A stretch of 34,868 nucleotides of DNA from Bacteroidia bacterium (lineage in GTDB: Bacteria > Bacteroidota > Bacteroidia > J057 > JANWXU01). The stretch is from NCBI GenBank assembly GCA_025057395.1, contig JANWXU010000033.1:1-34868 (forward strand), in the 5' to 3' direction. The notes under the pieces were generated by a model. That model was given only the letters and a program-made list of their open reading frames with translations, did no database searches and had not been told where the DNA came from. A program made the position numbers and the translations under genes. Position 1 is the stretch's first letter; each line of letters begins with the position of its first letter. This document shows positions 24,105 to 34,660 of this stretch, in pieces.

Positions 24105-25199
24105 ATGAAAGCTATTTATCCGCGTTTAATACAAGTATACACAGACTTATATTTTCTAAAAATCTTTTTTACGGAACTAAGAGATTTAGCAATTACATGT
24201 ACCGATGAGAAAGCAAAAATTTGGCATAATTTTTTCCAATTTTTACTCAAAGGACCTATAGAACTTATTAGCTTACAAACAGGAAGGAAAATACAAAAGA
24301 CGGATATCATTCACTTATTCGACATCCCGGGGTATGCAACAGCACTTCAAGAAGAGCTGAATATTACACCCGAAAATTACGTTTATCCTCCTAACTATGA
24401 TTTTCATTATATAAAAGCTCCTTATGCCATTATATTAGCTAATTGGGAGAATGAGTTAATCAAGCAACTTACTTCAAAGTTTGGAATGCCTTTTATAAAT
24501 CCTGATACTTTTTTTGAAAAATGGAAAAAATTTTCTTTCGAGGGTCTTATCAGAAACATAGACCTAAAAACAGAACCTAAAAAGCCTGGCGAAACTTATA
24601 AGCCCCCCTTTGATGTGTGGGAAGAATTTTCCAATTTCTCTCATACGTGTCATTCTGCTATTATAGTAGATCCTATGATTTCTACTTGGATTTTACAAAC
24701 ATTTGCCTTAAATATTCTCCCTTTAATTAAAAACTTTATCCCTAATGACTATGCTACGCATATAACTTTAATTTATTTAGAAAAAAGTACCCAGAGTAAA
24801 GATAGGCGCATCCATACTGAAGAAATTTATGAATTTTTGAAATCAAAATTTCCGCACTTTGATTTTAGCGTAGTTTGCTTTCTTCCCTATCTTTTTGATG
24901 TGGATACAGAAGTAAGAATTCAACAAATTCTAGAGGAGCGATTTATCGCTACTCCTCTGTTAAGCGTCAGTAGCCCTAATTCTTTGGATTTATACCGTGG
25001 AGGCTATACGGGAGTTTCGTTTATTAACAAAAGTATCTTACTGAATTTTCATCCTATTCTCGATTTTCAGGGTAACTACCTGGAGTCTAGTTTGCAAAAA
25101 CTAGAAAATTATCGAGAACTTATAGAGTTGCGCGAAATTCATCCCGAAAAAGTAATTGTTTTTGGCGAGCCGGAAAAAAATAAACTTCTTTATCTATAA
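24105..25199 (+). CDS. Uncharacterised protein, possible phage-conflict-type C-terminal domain
   Basis: 364 aa, no signal peptide or membrane segment, so cytosolic. No named family recognised. The N-terminal half is helical and aromatic-rich (1-150). The C-terminal half has alternating strand/helix order: AIIVDPMI (185-192), helices to about 210, HITLIYLEKS (219-228), a helix, FSVVCFLPYLFD (254-265), then ERFIATPLLSVSS (278-290) and SLDLYRGG (293-300). From memory this order resembles a C-terminal domain seen in proteins of phage-conflict loci, where an IIVDPYLL strand precedes HDRFIITNYY and GFDLF motifs (PLD-like topology). Here the leading HD is replaced by EE. That resemblance is inference and could be superficial. 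It stands alone between two convergent neighbours; no partner gene is evident. Confidence 0.7.
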   Translation: MKAIYPRLIQVYTDLYFLKIFFTELRDLAITCTDEKAKIWHNFFQFLLKGPIELISLQTGRKIQKTDIIHLFDIPGYATALQEELNITPENYVYPPNYDFHYIKAPYAIILANWENELIKQLTSKFGMPFINPDTFFEKWKKFSFEGLIRNIDLKTEPKKPGETYKPPFDVWEEFSNFSHTCHSAIIVDPMISTWILQTFALNILPLIKNFIPNDYATHITLIYLEKSTQSKDRRIHTEEIYEFLKSKFPHFDFSVVCFLPYLFDVDTEVRIQQILEERFIATPLLSVSSPNSLDLYRGGYTGVSFINKSILLNFHPILDFQGNYLESSLQKLENYRELIELREIHPEKVIVFGEPEKNKLLYL

Positions 25200-25208
25200 A
25201 AATGAAGC

Positions 25209-25225
25209 TATCTAATGACTAGATA
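25209..25225. terminator. Short dyad between the convergent orphan gene and tex
   Basis: TATCTA-ATGAC-TAGATA, a 6-bp stem in the 36-base gap between two convergent stop codons. It has no T-tract, so it is at best a weak bidirectional terminator. Confidence 0.3.
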
Positions 25226-25235
25226 ACGAGCTATA

Positions 25236-27395
25236 TTATGCCAAAGCCAGTGCTACACGCTCCTTTTCCCATTCTATTTTATCTATTACCACATCTACTA
25301 CATCTCCCACTTCTAATAATGCCAATGGATTTTTTATAAAACGTCCATTTTTACTCATTTTCGAGACATGTAGAAGGGCATCATTTTTAAGCCCGATATC
25401 AACAAAGGCACCAAAATCTACTACATTTCGAACTGTGCCTTTCAATACCATTCCTTCTTTCAGATCTTCTAATTTTAGTACGTCAGAGCGCAAAATAGGT
25501 CCCGGAATATCTTCCCTGGGGTCTCTACCAGGCTTAGCTAGATTCTGGACAATTAAATCAAAAGTAGGCTCATCTAGGTCTACAATCTGTATAATTTCTT
25601 TTTTCTTTTGGGGAGAAAGAGTTTGGAGAGCTGCACTGAGTAGTTTGAAGTTAGATGGCTCTATTTTAAAAAGTTGTGCTAATTTTTGTACATGTTCATA
25701 AGCTTCGGGGTGGATACTGGTATTATCTAGAGGATTTTTGCCGTTTCGAATTCTTAAAAAGCCGGCACATTGTTCAAAGGTTTTTTCTCCAATGCCTCGA
25801 ACCTCAAGTAATTCTTGGCGGCTTGTGAAAGGGCCATTTTGAGTTCGGTACTTTACAATCTCTTCTGCCAACCGCTGATTTAAGCCCGAAACAAAAGAAA
25901 GAAGCTGCACAGAAGCAGTATTTAGCTCTACACCCACTTCATTTACACATGATTCAACTACTGCTTCTAGTTCACTAGCTAGGAGCGCTTGGTCTACATC
26001 ATGTTGATAAAGACCTACTCCTAATGACTTAGGATCTATTTTGACAAGTTCTGCTAAAGGATCCTGTACGCGGCGAGCAATGCTGATATTACCGCGCTGA
26101 GCTGCATCTAGGTGGGGAAATTCTTTCTTAGCAATTTCCGAGGCTGAATATACTGAAGCTCCTGCCTCGCTTACAATTAAGTATTTTACATTCAGATTAT
26201 TTTTTTGAATAAGATTAGCGATAAAAATTTCAGTTTCGCGGCTTGCTGTTCCGTTGCCTATTGCAATAAGCTTTACTTGGAAACGTTCTATTAAACTGAG
26301 TATAGTTTGCTCGGCTTCATTTACTAGGTTCTTAGGGGGGGTAGGATAAATTACGTCTCCACAAAGGTAAGTGCCTTGCTCATCTACTATTGCTACCTTA
26401 CAGCCAGAAGCGTAACCCGGATCTATGCCCATTACTACCACGCCGGCGATGGGTGGCTGTAAAAGAAGATTACGTAAATTTTGTGAAAATATCTTCACTG
26501 CATGTACGTCAGCGACTTCTGTAAGCATCTTGCGAATTTCTCTTTCTAGCGAGGGCTTAAGGTAGCGGCTGACCGCTAATTCGATAGCTCCACAATATTC
26601 TTGGTAAAAAAGTAAATTTTTTTTCAGGTCTAAAGTTCTCTCAATATAGCTAAGCATTTCTTGCTCGGGTGCGGAGATATTTACTGATAAAATCCCTAGC
26701 TGCTCACCACGGTTAATTGCAAGAATTTGATAAGGCTTAATTTTAGTTAGCTCTATAGTGAAACCGTCGTAAATGTCAAATTTGAAAGCATCTTTATGGT
26801 CAGTTTTCTTCTTAGAGGAGTGAATTTTCCCTTGGTTCTGAAGCACGTTTCTTAAATAAGCTCTGATTTTGGCATTTTCTGTAATTTCTTCTGCTAAAAT
26901 ATATTGGGCTCCCTGTATTGCTTCTTTGCGAGTACATATTTCACCGTTGATGAATGAACGTAGGATTTCATCTTTATTACCACTAGTGGCAGTTTTGAAT
27001 ATTTCTGCTAGGGGGCCTAGGCCTTGTTCTAGAGCTATGCTGGCTTTGGTTTTACGTTTAGGCTTATAGGGAAGATACAGGTCTTCGAGTTCAGTAGCAT
27101 CGTCGCAAAGTTCTATTTGTCTTTTTAATTCAGGGGTAAGTTTTCCCTGATCTTCAATTGTGCGTAGAATTGTATTTTTCCTATCTAAAAGTTCTTTATA
27201 ATATCCAAGTGTTTTTTGAATTTGACGGATTTGATCCTCGTCCATATTTCCTGTTTGTCCCTTTCTATAGCGCGCTATGAAGGGAACAGTACAGCCCATT
27301 TCTAGTAGTTGAACAGTGGCGTTTACTGAAGCATAGGGCAATTGGGTGCGCCGAGCAATATTTTGTACCAGTACTGTTCTTTCTACTTGTAACAT
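25236..27395 (-). CDS. tex: Tex-family RNA-binding transcription accessory protein
   Basis: 719 aa. Domain order is as in Tex: N-terminal helical HTH region (about 1-190, with PFIARYRKGQTGNMDE), YqgF-like RNase-H fold starting at VMGIDPGYASG (321-331), helix-hairpin-helix units (around VSGLNQRLAEEIV and VRGIGEKTFEQC), and a C-terminal S1 RNA-binding domain (about 640-715, KGTVRNVVDFGAFVDIG and DALLHVSKMS). Tex binds nucleic acid and influences transcription and toxin expression in some species; exact role varies. A good promoter lies 42 bases upstream. Confidence 0.95.
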   Translation of the reverse strand: MLQVERTVLVQNIARRTQLPYASVNATVQLLEMGCTVPFIARYRKGQTGNMDEDQIRQIQKTLGYYKELLDRKNTILRTIEDQGKLTPELKRQIELCDDATELEDLYLPYKPKRKTKASIALEQGLGPLAEIFKTATSGNKDEILRSFINGEICTRKEAIQGAQYILAEEITENAKIRAYLRNVLQNQGKIHSSKKKTDHKDAFKFDIYDGFTIELTKIKPYQILAINRGEQLGILSVNISAPEQEMLSYIERTLDLKKNLLFYQEYCGAIELAVSRYLKPSLEREIRKMLTEVADVHAVKIFSQNLRNLLLQPPIAGVVVMGIDPGYASGCKVAIVDEQGTYLCGDVIYPTPPKNLVNEAEQTILSLIERFQVKLIAIGNGTASRETEIFIANLIQKNNLNVKYLIVSEAGASVYSASEIAKKEFPHLDAAQRGNISIARRVQDPLAELVKIDPKSLGVGLYQHDVDQALLASELEAVVESCVNEVGVELNTASVQLLSFVSGLNQRLAEEIVKYRTQNGPFTSRQELLEVRGIGEKTFEQCAGFLRIRNGKNPLDNTSIHPEAYEHVQKLAQLFKIEPSNFKLLSAALQTLSPQKKKEIIQIVDLDEPTFDLIVQNLAKPGRDPREDIPGPILRSDVLKLEDLKEGMVLKGTVRNVVDFGAFVDIGLKNDALLHVSKMSKNGRFIKNPLALLEVGDVVDVVIDKIEWEKERVALALA

Positions 27396-27752
27396 TTTTG
27401 ACTTGGTTAAAATCAGACTATAGACCCATTAACCTACAAAAATCAAAAACTTTTAGGCAATAGCCAAATTAAACAATACACAATTGCTAGTGCAAAAATA
27501 CTCTGCGGTTGCTTAGCTACTCTTATACTTACCTGTAACTTGTTAATTGTGAAGTTTATGATAAGGATTAAATTATGAATTCTAAAGATTAAAGATATTT
27601 TGGATAATTATCTAAGCCGATAGTTTTATTCCTAAATAAGTGTCGCAATTAATAATATCTGCAGTAGAGAGGCGAAAAAATCATTTACAAAAGTTTAAAA
27701 CTTAAGAGTAAAAAACGTTATCTTGAATAAAAAAGTAATAAAAAGGTTGTAT
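27396..27752. other. 357-base divergent intergenic region between tex and the enoyl-CoA hydratase gene
   Basis: Carries the tex promoter (27437-27467, - strand). On the + side a TTG at 27600-27602 with TAGTTTTA at 27621-27628 (spacer 18) is a possible but distant promoter for the hydratase. No RNA gene or further open frame was recognised. Confidence 0.5.
27437..27467 (-). promoter_or_regulatory. tex promoter
   Basis: On the - strand TTG (27465-27467), a 20-base spacer and GATTTTTG (27437-27444), 7 of 8 to TAnnTTTG. Predicted leader about 35 bases. Confidence 0.6.
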
Positions 27753-28532
27753 ATGGAATATCAATACATTTTGGTAGAAACTACTTCTTATACAGGCGTT
27801 TTTTTAATTCGTTTAAATCGTCCTAAGGAACTGAATGCGCTCAACCGTAGAGGAATGGAGGAGCTTGTACACGCGATGCAAGTTTTGGATGCTGATTCCA
27901 GCTGTGTTTGTATAGTATTAACTGGAAATGAAAAAGCTTTTGCAGCAGGAGCTGATATTAAGGAAATGGCTAATAATACTGCCATAGATATGCAAAAAAT
28001 AGATCAATTTACTCGTTGGGATATGCTTAAAAAAATTAAAAAGCCGATCATTGCAGCAGTAAGTGGTTTTGCGCTAGGAGGTGGCTGTGAATTAGCAATG
28101 CTGTGTGACATGATAATTGCTAGTGAAAGTGCGCAATTTGGACAGCCAGAAATTAAAATTGGTGTAATGCCTGGTGCAGGCGGTACTCAACGTCTTACTA
28201 GGGCGGTAGGTAAGGCACTGGCTATGGAAATGGTTCTTACAGGACGTTTTATTTCAGCCCAGGAGGCGCTAAGAGCCGGCTTAATTAATAAAATAGTACC
28301 TACTGAAATTTATTTACAGGAGGCTCTAAAATTTGCAGCTGAAATTGCCAAAATGCCTCCTCTTGCTCTCCAATTAGCTAAAGAAGCTGTGTTGCGTTCT
28401 TTTGAAACCTCTTTAGAAGAAGGTTTATATTTTGAACGTAAAAATTTTTATCTCCTATTTGCTTCAGAAGACCAGAAAGAAGGAATGCAAGCTTTTGTTG
28501 AAAAGCGCCAGCCGCAGTGGAAGGGACAATGA
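27753..28532 (+). CDS. Enoyl-CoA hydratase (crotonase family)
   Basis: A 259-aa enzyme adding water across the double bond of 2-enoyl-CoA. It reads very like the mitochondrial short-chain hydratase: KAFAAGADIKEM (oxyanion region), GGGCELAMLCD with the first catalytic Glu, FGQPEIKIGVMPGAGGTQRL with the second Glu, LAMEMVLTG, and the closing EGMQAFVEKRQP. Both catalytic glutamates are present. ATG 27753 is chosen because AAAAGG (27741-27746) sits 6 bases upstream and the length equals the family's; TTG 27723 would add ten unneeded residues. Works before the 3-hydroxyacyl-CoA dehydrogenase encoded at 207-1067. A terminator follows. Confidence 0.94.
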   Translation: MEYQYILVETTSYTGVFLIRLNRPKELNALNRRGMEELVHAMQVLDADSSCVCIVLTGNEKAFAAGADIKEMANNTAIDMQKIDQFTRWDMLKKIKKPIIAAVSGFALGGGCELAMLCDMIIASESAQFGQPEIKIGVMPGAGGTQRLTRAVGKALAMEMVLTGRFISAQEALRAGLINKIVPTEIYLQEALKFAAEIAKMPPLALQLAKEAVLRSFETSLEEGLYFERKNFYLLFASEDQKEGMQAFVEKRQPQWKGQ

Positions 28533-28568
28533 TAAGAATAACAGTGAAGGAACATATATTAAACAAAT

Positions 28569-28602
28569 GGCCTTGCTTTTTAGCAGGGCTCTTATTTTTT
28601 TA
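28569..28602 (+). terminator. Rho-independent terminator after the enoyl-CoA hydratase gene
   Basis: GCCTTGCT (28570-28577), loop TTTT, AGCAGGGC (28582-28589) form an 8-bp stem with one G-T pair, followed by TCTTATTTTTTT. It separates the hydratase from guaB. Confidence 0.85.
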
Positions 28603-28654
28603 TGCTATCGCTAGAGAGCAAAATAATTTTGTAGTTTTATTAAGTTTTGGCTAA

Positions 28655-30139
<1,485 letters not shown>

Positions 30140-30147
30140 AAAAAAAA

Positions 30148-30183
30148 TAAAAAGCAGTAGCCTAAGCTAACTACTGCTTTTTA
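30148..30183. terminator. Bidirectional terminator between guaB and the T9SS type A gene
   Basis: AAAAAGCAGTAG (30149-30160) pairs perfectly with 30171-30182 (12 bp, 13 with the flanking T-A pair) around a 10-base loop. A-tract on one side and T-tract on the other suit both convergent transcripts. It almost touches the stop codon at 30186. Confidence 0.9.
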
Positions 30184-30185
30184 TT

Positions 30186-33100
30186 TTAGTTTTGAGAAAC
30201 AATTAAAGGAATAAACTTTCGACTTTTATCTAAATTGAGACTTAGAATATATATTCCTGGAGATAGGGAAGGTAAGCGGAACTTTAAAAGATTTTTTTGC
30301 TCCTCTTCCAGCTCTAATTTGGAAGAAATTACTTTTCCAAGACGATCAATAAGTGTAATGCTATTTAGTTGACTGCTCGAAGGTATTTCAAGCCAAAAGT
30401 AATTTTGGGCAGGATTAGGAAAAATACTAACATTTAATTCTAAATTATTCTTAGGTAGAAAGTTAGGCTCTGTTCGAAACGTATAAATGACTGAAAAATT
30501 AGAAAATGTGTCTTTACAAAGGCTTCGTACTCGAAATTCGTATGTTTGACCCTCTATGTAATTGGATAATACTACCACGTTAGTATCCGTGCGTATAATA
30601 TTACTCCAGGGGGTATCCCTTATGCGGTAAGCATATTCGTAAGCATTGGCTTGCTCTACTTTATGCCAAAAAAGTAAATAATGCCCGTTGTTTAGACGTA
30701 ATGCTCCTAAGGAATCCGGGGCAGGCGGAATAGGATGAATAGGCACAGAAAATAATATTGGAGAACTTTGACAGCCATTTTGCTTATCTCGTGTGAAAGC
30801 AAACCATGTAATAGATTCTTGGTTGGGAACGAGTATAGAAGTTCGCCATAGCTTCTGTTCGCTACTATCTCTTGCTATTAAAGCTGGATTAGATAACCCT
30901 ACGTAAGTATATGCTGGCTTTTCAAAGGAGGAAAGTACTGTGAGACTTACTTTTCCAAATCCACACCGCGGCTGTACCGCAACCTCAGGCTGGGGAGGAC
31001 GTTTTAGAAATTGGATTTGTACTTTTTTTCTATTGCTTCTACAATTATATTGAGGATTATTTCCTTGCTGAGCCTCAAAGTATAAAATTGTATCTCCTTG
31101 TTCTAAGGGTAATCGAATTACATAAGGGGGGCCTGTGACTTGTAAAAAAGGATTTGATGGCTGAATATTTTTATATACGTTGATAATAGTTCCTGGGGCT
31201 ACTTCTTTAAGAGCATAATTTAATAATTCGCCCTGACAAACAGAAATAATGCTATCGATAGTAGGCAGCTGGGGTATTGGTAAAACATCAATTACTACAA
31301 AGGAACATTCACTATAGCAAGGTGGACATATTCCTCCGCTACACGGAAAGTCACTTCCTCTTGAAAACGTAGCTAGTGCAAAAGTAGTAGTGGTGGTAAT
31401 TATTGGCGTTTGTAGGGTATAGGGTGGAATAGTATCTGTGATTAAAGCGTTATCTCCGGTAAAGGGATTAGTAATTTGAATTTGACAGCTGGAAAAAAGT
31501 TTTATTCCCTCTCCCCGAATACGGCCCATAAGCGGGCTTAGAGTAACAGTTTGGGGTCCACAAATTTGGATTCGAGTTGAAATTTGTGGGGGACTAGGAA
31601 TAGGAATACTTTTTAATACTACTTTTTTTCTTGTAGACTCACAGTTGGTAATAGGGTGCCATTGGCTAATGTAAACAGCAAGAGAATCTAGTATATGTCT
31701 GAAAATTAGAGTGTGCGGCTCTAAGATAGGTCTTTCAAAGGGAATGGAAGTAGGTGCTAAACTATCAGCATAAGCTGTTAAAAATAGGCTAAAGGGTAAG
31801 TTGGGCTGTACTTCTACTACCACAACGCCTGAGCCACATTGTTGTGCTTTTTGAGATAATATAACTGGAGGTGGAGGAGCCTCTAAAATATTTACTGGAA
31901 TTCTTTGGCGCACTGCCCCTAGGGCACTACACCTAATATCTGAACATTCTCCCTCCAAAAAGAAAGTTGTAGAAGTAGAAAGGGAAGGTAAGCGAAAACT
32001 ATATTGGGCATTGGTTAAATTGGTACTTATAGCAATCAAATTACCTCCCGCAGGCGCATCGAAGAGACGTAAGGTACATTGTTGAAGTCCTGGAAGTAAA
32101 AGAGTTATAGTAAGAGGGCCGCTTCCACAGCGAGTATTCCCTTGGATAATAGGAGTAATAGGGTATACAGTTACTATCTGTGAAAAAAGAGTACTAAAAC
32201 AATTGCCCTCACTGACACTAAGACTGATAGTTTTGATACCCGGTGTATTCCATTGGATGCGATAACCTTGGCGTACTCCTGCTATAGGTAAACTTGTAGC
32301 TCCGGCTTCAATATCCCAACTAAAAGTAGCGGTAGAGCCGGCATTTCCTACGTATTGAATAGTAGTATTTTCTCCTAAGCAAATTCGATTACTTGAAACT
32401 ATAAATTCCGCAGTAGGCCTTTGAGAAACTTGGTATGCAAACGAAATGGTATCTCTCCTAAAGTTATCTGCTGAGCGTAGGCCTTGCTCTGCAGGAGCTT
32501 GGTAGCGGAAAATGTATCTTCCAGAGCTGGCCGTTGAAGTAAAGTAACGCAGGCGTATTTGCCCCTTCGGAGCATTAGTACAGGAAACTCCTAAGACTTG
32601 TAGAGTTTGTCCCTGTGGAGGAGTAATAGAAATATATTCTCTTTTAAGTGTGCTACAATCTAGTTCTTGATTAAAGTGTAGAACTACTTCATGGGTGTCT
32701 GTAGGAGCACAACGTGGAGCATCCGCAGCAAGAATTGAGGGTCCTGAGCGAGGAGGATGGACTCTAGCAGTTCCTGTAAACCGCAATCGATAGCCATTGC
32801 TATTAGGTTCTAGACGTGTCAGTAATAAAAGGTATACTTCTCCAGCATTTACTATAATACCGGGCATTAAAGCAGGGTCTCTGTAGCCATAACTAAGCGG
32901 CTGGTTGGTTACCCAGCTACTATCTAACCCTGTTCTTCCAGTAGCATAAGAATAATTACACCGCAAAGGAATCTGAGTAAAAATAGTAGCGCATCCCTGC
33001 TGCCCTATTCTATACAAAGCAAAATCGTAATCTTCCTCAAAACTAAAAAGTTCAAATCCTAAAGTGCCCCCCTGTACGATATTAAGTAAATACCAATGCG

Positions 33101-33335
33101 AATTTTGCTCTCCTGTTTCTAGACAAGTTACTCCCGCGGGTATATCTTTAATTTTTCCCCACCCTCTTGGTGCATAATTTACAGTTATTTCGCGTGCTTG
33201 TACCCAAATAGCAGAATCGCAATCTTGTCCACTTTGAGCAAAAGCACGATTATGGAGTCCTTTACACCATAGAATTGTAATTGCACATAATAATATGGAT
33301 AAAATTTGGTGCCACTGCGCAAAATAAAGTTGCAT
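30186..33335 (-). CDS. Large secreted protein with T9SS type A sorting domain
   Basis: 1049 aa. Signal peptide 1-34 (hydrophobic core SILLCAITILWC, cleavage near AFAQ). Residues about 35-195 resemble a pre-peptidase-type beta domain (FELFSFEEDYDFALYRI). A long series of Ig-like/gliding-type beta modules follows, each starting with a Cys-containing strand such as RCGSGPLTITLLL, QCGSGVVVVEV, RCGFGKVSLTV. A fibronectin type III-like module sits near 880-960 (YEYAYRIRDTPW; GQTYEFRVRSLCKD). The last 82 residues (968-1049: NVSIFPNPAQNYFWLEI; GIYILSLNL) form a type A T9SS sorting domain. Cys-rich repeats imply disulfides outside the cell. No catalytic motif; an adhesin or surface polymer is likely (inference). 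It starts 44 bases after the DUF932-like gene on the same strand. Confidence 0.9.
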   Translation of the reverse strand: MQLYFAQWHQILSILLCAITILWCKGLHNRAFAQSGQDCDSAIWVQAREITVNYAPRGWGKIKDIPAGVTCLETGEQNSHWYLLNIVQGGTLGFELFSFEEDYDFALYRIGQQGCATIFTQIPLRCNYSYATGRTGLDSSWVTNQPLSYGYRDPALMPGIIVNAGEVYLLLLTRLEPNSNGYRLRFTGTARVHPPRSGPSILAADAPRCAPTDTHEVVLHFNQELDCSTLKREYISITPPQGQTLQVLGVSCTNAPKGQIRLRYFTSTASSGRYIFRYQAPAEQGLRSADNFRRDTISFAYQVSQRPTAEFIVSSNRICLGENTTIQYVGNAGSTATFSWDIEAGATSLPIAGVRQGYRIQWNTPGIKTISLSVSEGNCFSTLFSQIVTVYPITPIIQGNTRCGSGPLTITLLLPGLQQCTLRLFDAPAGGNLIAISTNLTNAQYSFRLPSLSTSTTFFLEGECSDIRCSALGAVRQRIPVNILEAPPPPVILSQKAQQCGSGVVVVEVQPNLPFSLFLTAYADSLAPTSIPFERPILEPHTLIFRHILDSLAVYISQWHPITNCESTRKKVVLKSIPIPSPPQISTRIQICGPQTVTLSPLMGRIRGEGIKLFSSCQIQITNPFTGDNALITDTIPPYTLQTPIITTTTTFALATFSRGSDFPCSGGICPPCYSECSFVVIDVLPIPQLPTIDSIISVCQGELLNYALKEVAPGTIINVYKNIQPSNPFLQVTGPPYVIRLPLEQGDTILYFEAQQGNNPQYNCRSNRKKVQIQFLKRPPQPEVAVQPRCGFGKVSLTVLSSFEKPAYTYVGLSNPALIARDSSEQKLWRTSILVPNQESITWFAFTRDKQNGCQSSPILFSVPIHPIPPAPDSLGALRLNNGHYLLFWHKVEQANAYEYAYRIRDTPWSNIIRTDTNVVVLSNYIEGQTYEFRVRSLCKDTFSNFSVIYTFRTEPNFLPKNNLELNVSIFPNPAQNYFWLEIPSSSQLNSITLIDRLGKVISSKLELEEEQKNLLKFRLPSLSPGIYILSLNLDKSRKFIPLIVSQN

Positions 33336-33379
33336 GGTATAATCAAAACTTCCTGAAATTAAAAAGATATAGGGGCAGT

Positions 33380-34471
33380 TTAATTCAAGTTAATTTGTAC
33401 TCTAGGGGCAATATTGTTTAAGTCGAGTTCTTGTTTCATTAATAATGAAGAACTTTCGATTTGTAGTTGCATTCGTATTTCTGGTGTAAGGTCTTTATGC
33501 TCCTCGGGGTGACTACCCAAATAAGTAACATGATTAAAAAGATCGTAGCAATTCCACCCGGAATCTGCAGTCGAAAGCCATTTAGCACTTTTTTCTAGAA
33601 TATTGGTATCGTAAGCCCTATTGTAGATTTCTATAGGGAAGTATTTATCTGCAATAGGTACTTCTCTTTCTTCTCTTTTAAGGATACTTCGAAAGCGCAA
33701 ATACTCTGCTAAGCTAGCATTTACGGCTTTGAGCTTTTTGACCTGCTCTTGAATCATGCGGCGGAAATCATTTTCAAACTGTAGGTAGTGTCCGATTTTT
33801 CGTGCAATCATATCTGCGCTGAAATTTTGTGTACTAATATTGGCAGTATACTGCCTGTGCTTTACTACGCAACCATTAGTACAAACCAGGCGTTCAAAGG
33901 TATGGTTAATGCGTAAGTCTAAGTCTTTATAGAATAGTTCCATCCCTTTTGTCCACACTTCTAAGTTGCTATCCGTTTCTAGTGGAGAGAAGGTGTGGGT
34001 TTTATTTTGGATTCCAATATCCAGGGTACCATTGTGGTACATGAGTTGATTGCATACTAATTCAGATTCGTAAAGCTCTGCAACTTTTATGAAGCTATCT
34101 ACAATTTGCTCAGGCTCAATGCTAGGTTTATAATACCGATTATACCAAATTTTCGTAATAGTATCTTTGCGGTCATTAAATGTTACAAAAAATTTTTTGC
34201 CTCTTAATGCTCCAAATGCTCCCTTAAAGATGCTACGAGACTGCTCCTCATCCATCTCGCTAAATACGATTTTGGGAAATTTTTGCATCAGGCCTGAGTA
34301 TTGTAAAACGCTTCGTTTGCATTCCGGAGAGGTATGAAAGTTGTCGATAAAAAGGTTACCTTCTTGGTCAAAATAGAAATCATGCAATATTACCTCCTGC
34401 GTAACAGTTTTCTCTGCAACAATTTTTTCTCGAAATCGCTTTAAATCTTCTAATAATTTTTCGTTTACCAT
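33380..34471 (-). CDS. DUF932-like protein
   Basis: 363 aa, cytosolic, no signal peptide. ERLVCTNGCVVKHRQ (193-207) and SGWNCYDLFNHVTYLGSH (304-321) sit in the order and spacing of the DUF932 (phage/plasmid-related protein) signatures CxNG and WxxYNAxTxxxxH. A helical region 225-270 links them. DUF932 proteins are found on phages, plasmids and many bacterial chromosomes; function is not established. Here it is chromosomal, next to a T9SS cargo gene downstream and a PD-(D/E)XK-type fragment upstream. ATG 34471 begins MVNEKLLEDLKRF. No consensus promoter is visible in the 189-base gap upstream. Confidence 0.7.
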   Translation of the reverse strand: MVNEKLLEDLKRFREKIVAEKTVTQEVILHDFYFDQEGNLFIDNFHTSPECKRSVLQYSGLMQKFPKIVFSEMDEEQSRSIFKGAFGALRGKKFFVTFNDRKDTITKIWYNRYYKPSIEPEQIVDSFIKVAELYESELVCNQLMYHNGTLDIGIQNKTHTFSPLETDSNLEVWTKGMELFYKDLDLRINHTFERLVCTNGCVVKHRQYTANISTQNFSADMIARKIGHYLQFENDFRRMIQEQVKKLKAVNASLAEYLRFRSILKREEREVPIADKYFPIEIYNRAYDTNILEKSAKWLSTADSGWNCYDLFNHVTYLGSHPEEHKDLTPEIRMQLQIESSSLLMKQELDLNNIAPRVQINLN

Positions 34472-34660
34472 TGGATTAGATATCTTTTAATGTTTGAAGT
34501 TATTTAACTTTTGCTAGAAAATACTAGGAAAATATATAAAAAAAATTGTTCATATAAAATCTAAGGCGCTAATATTAATTTGCCATAAGATTAAATTATT
34601 TAAGATAAACCGTTGATGGTATTGCTGGAAGATGCGGTACTGGTTGGTTTGTTTTATAAC

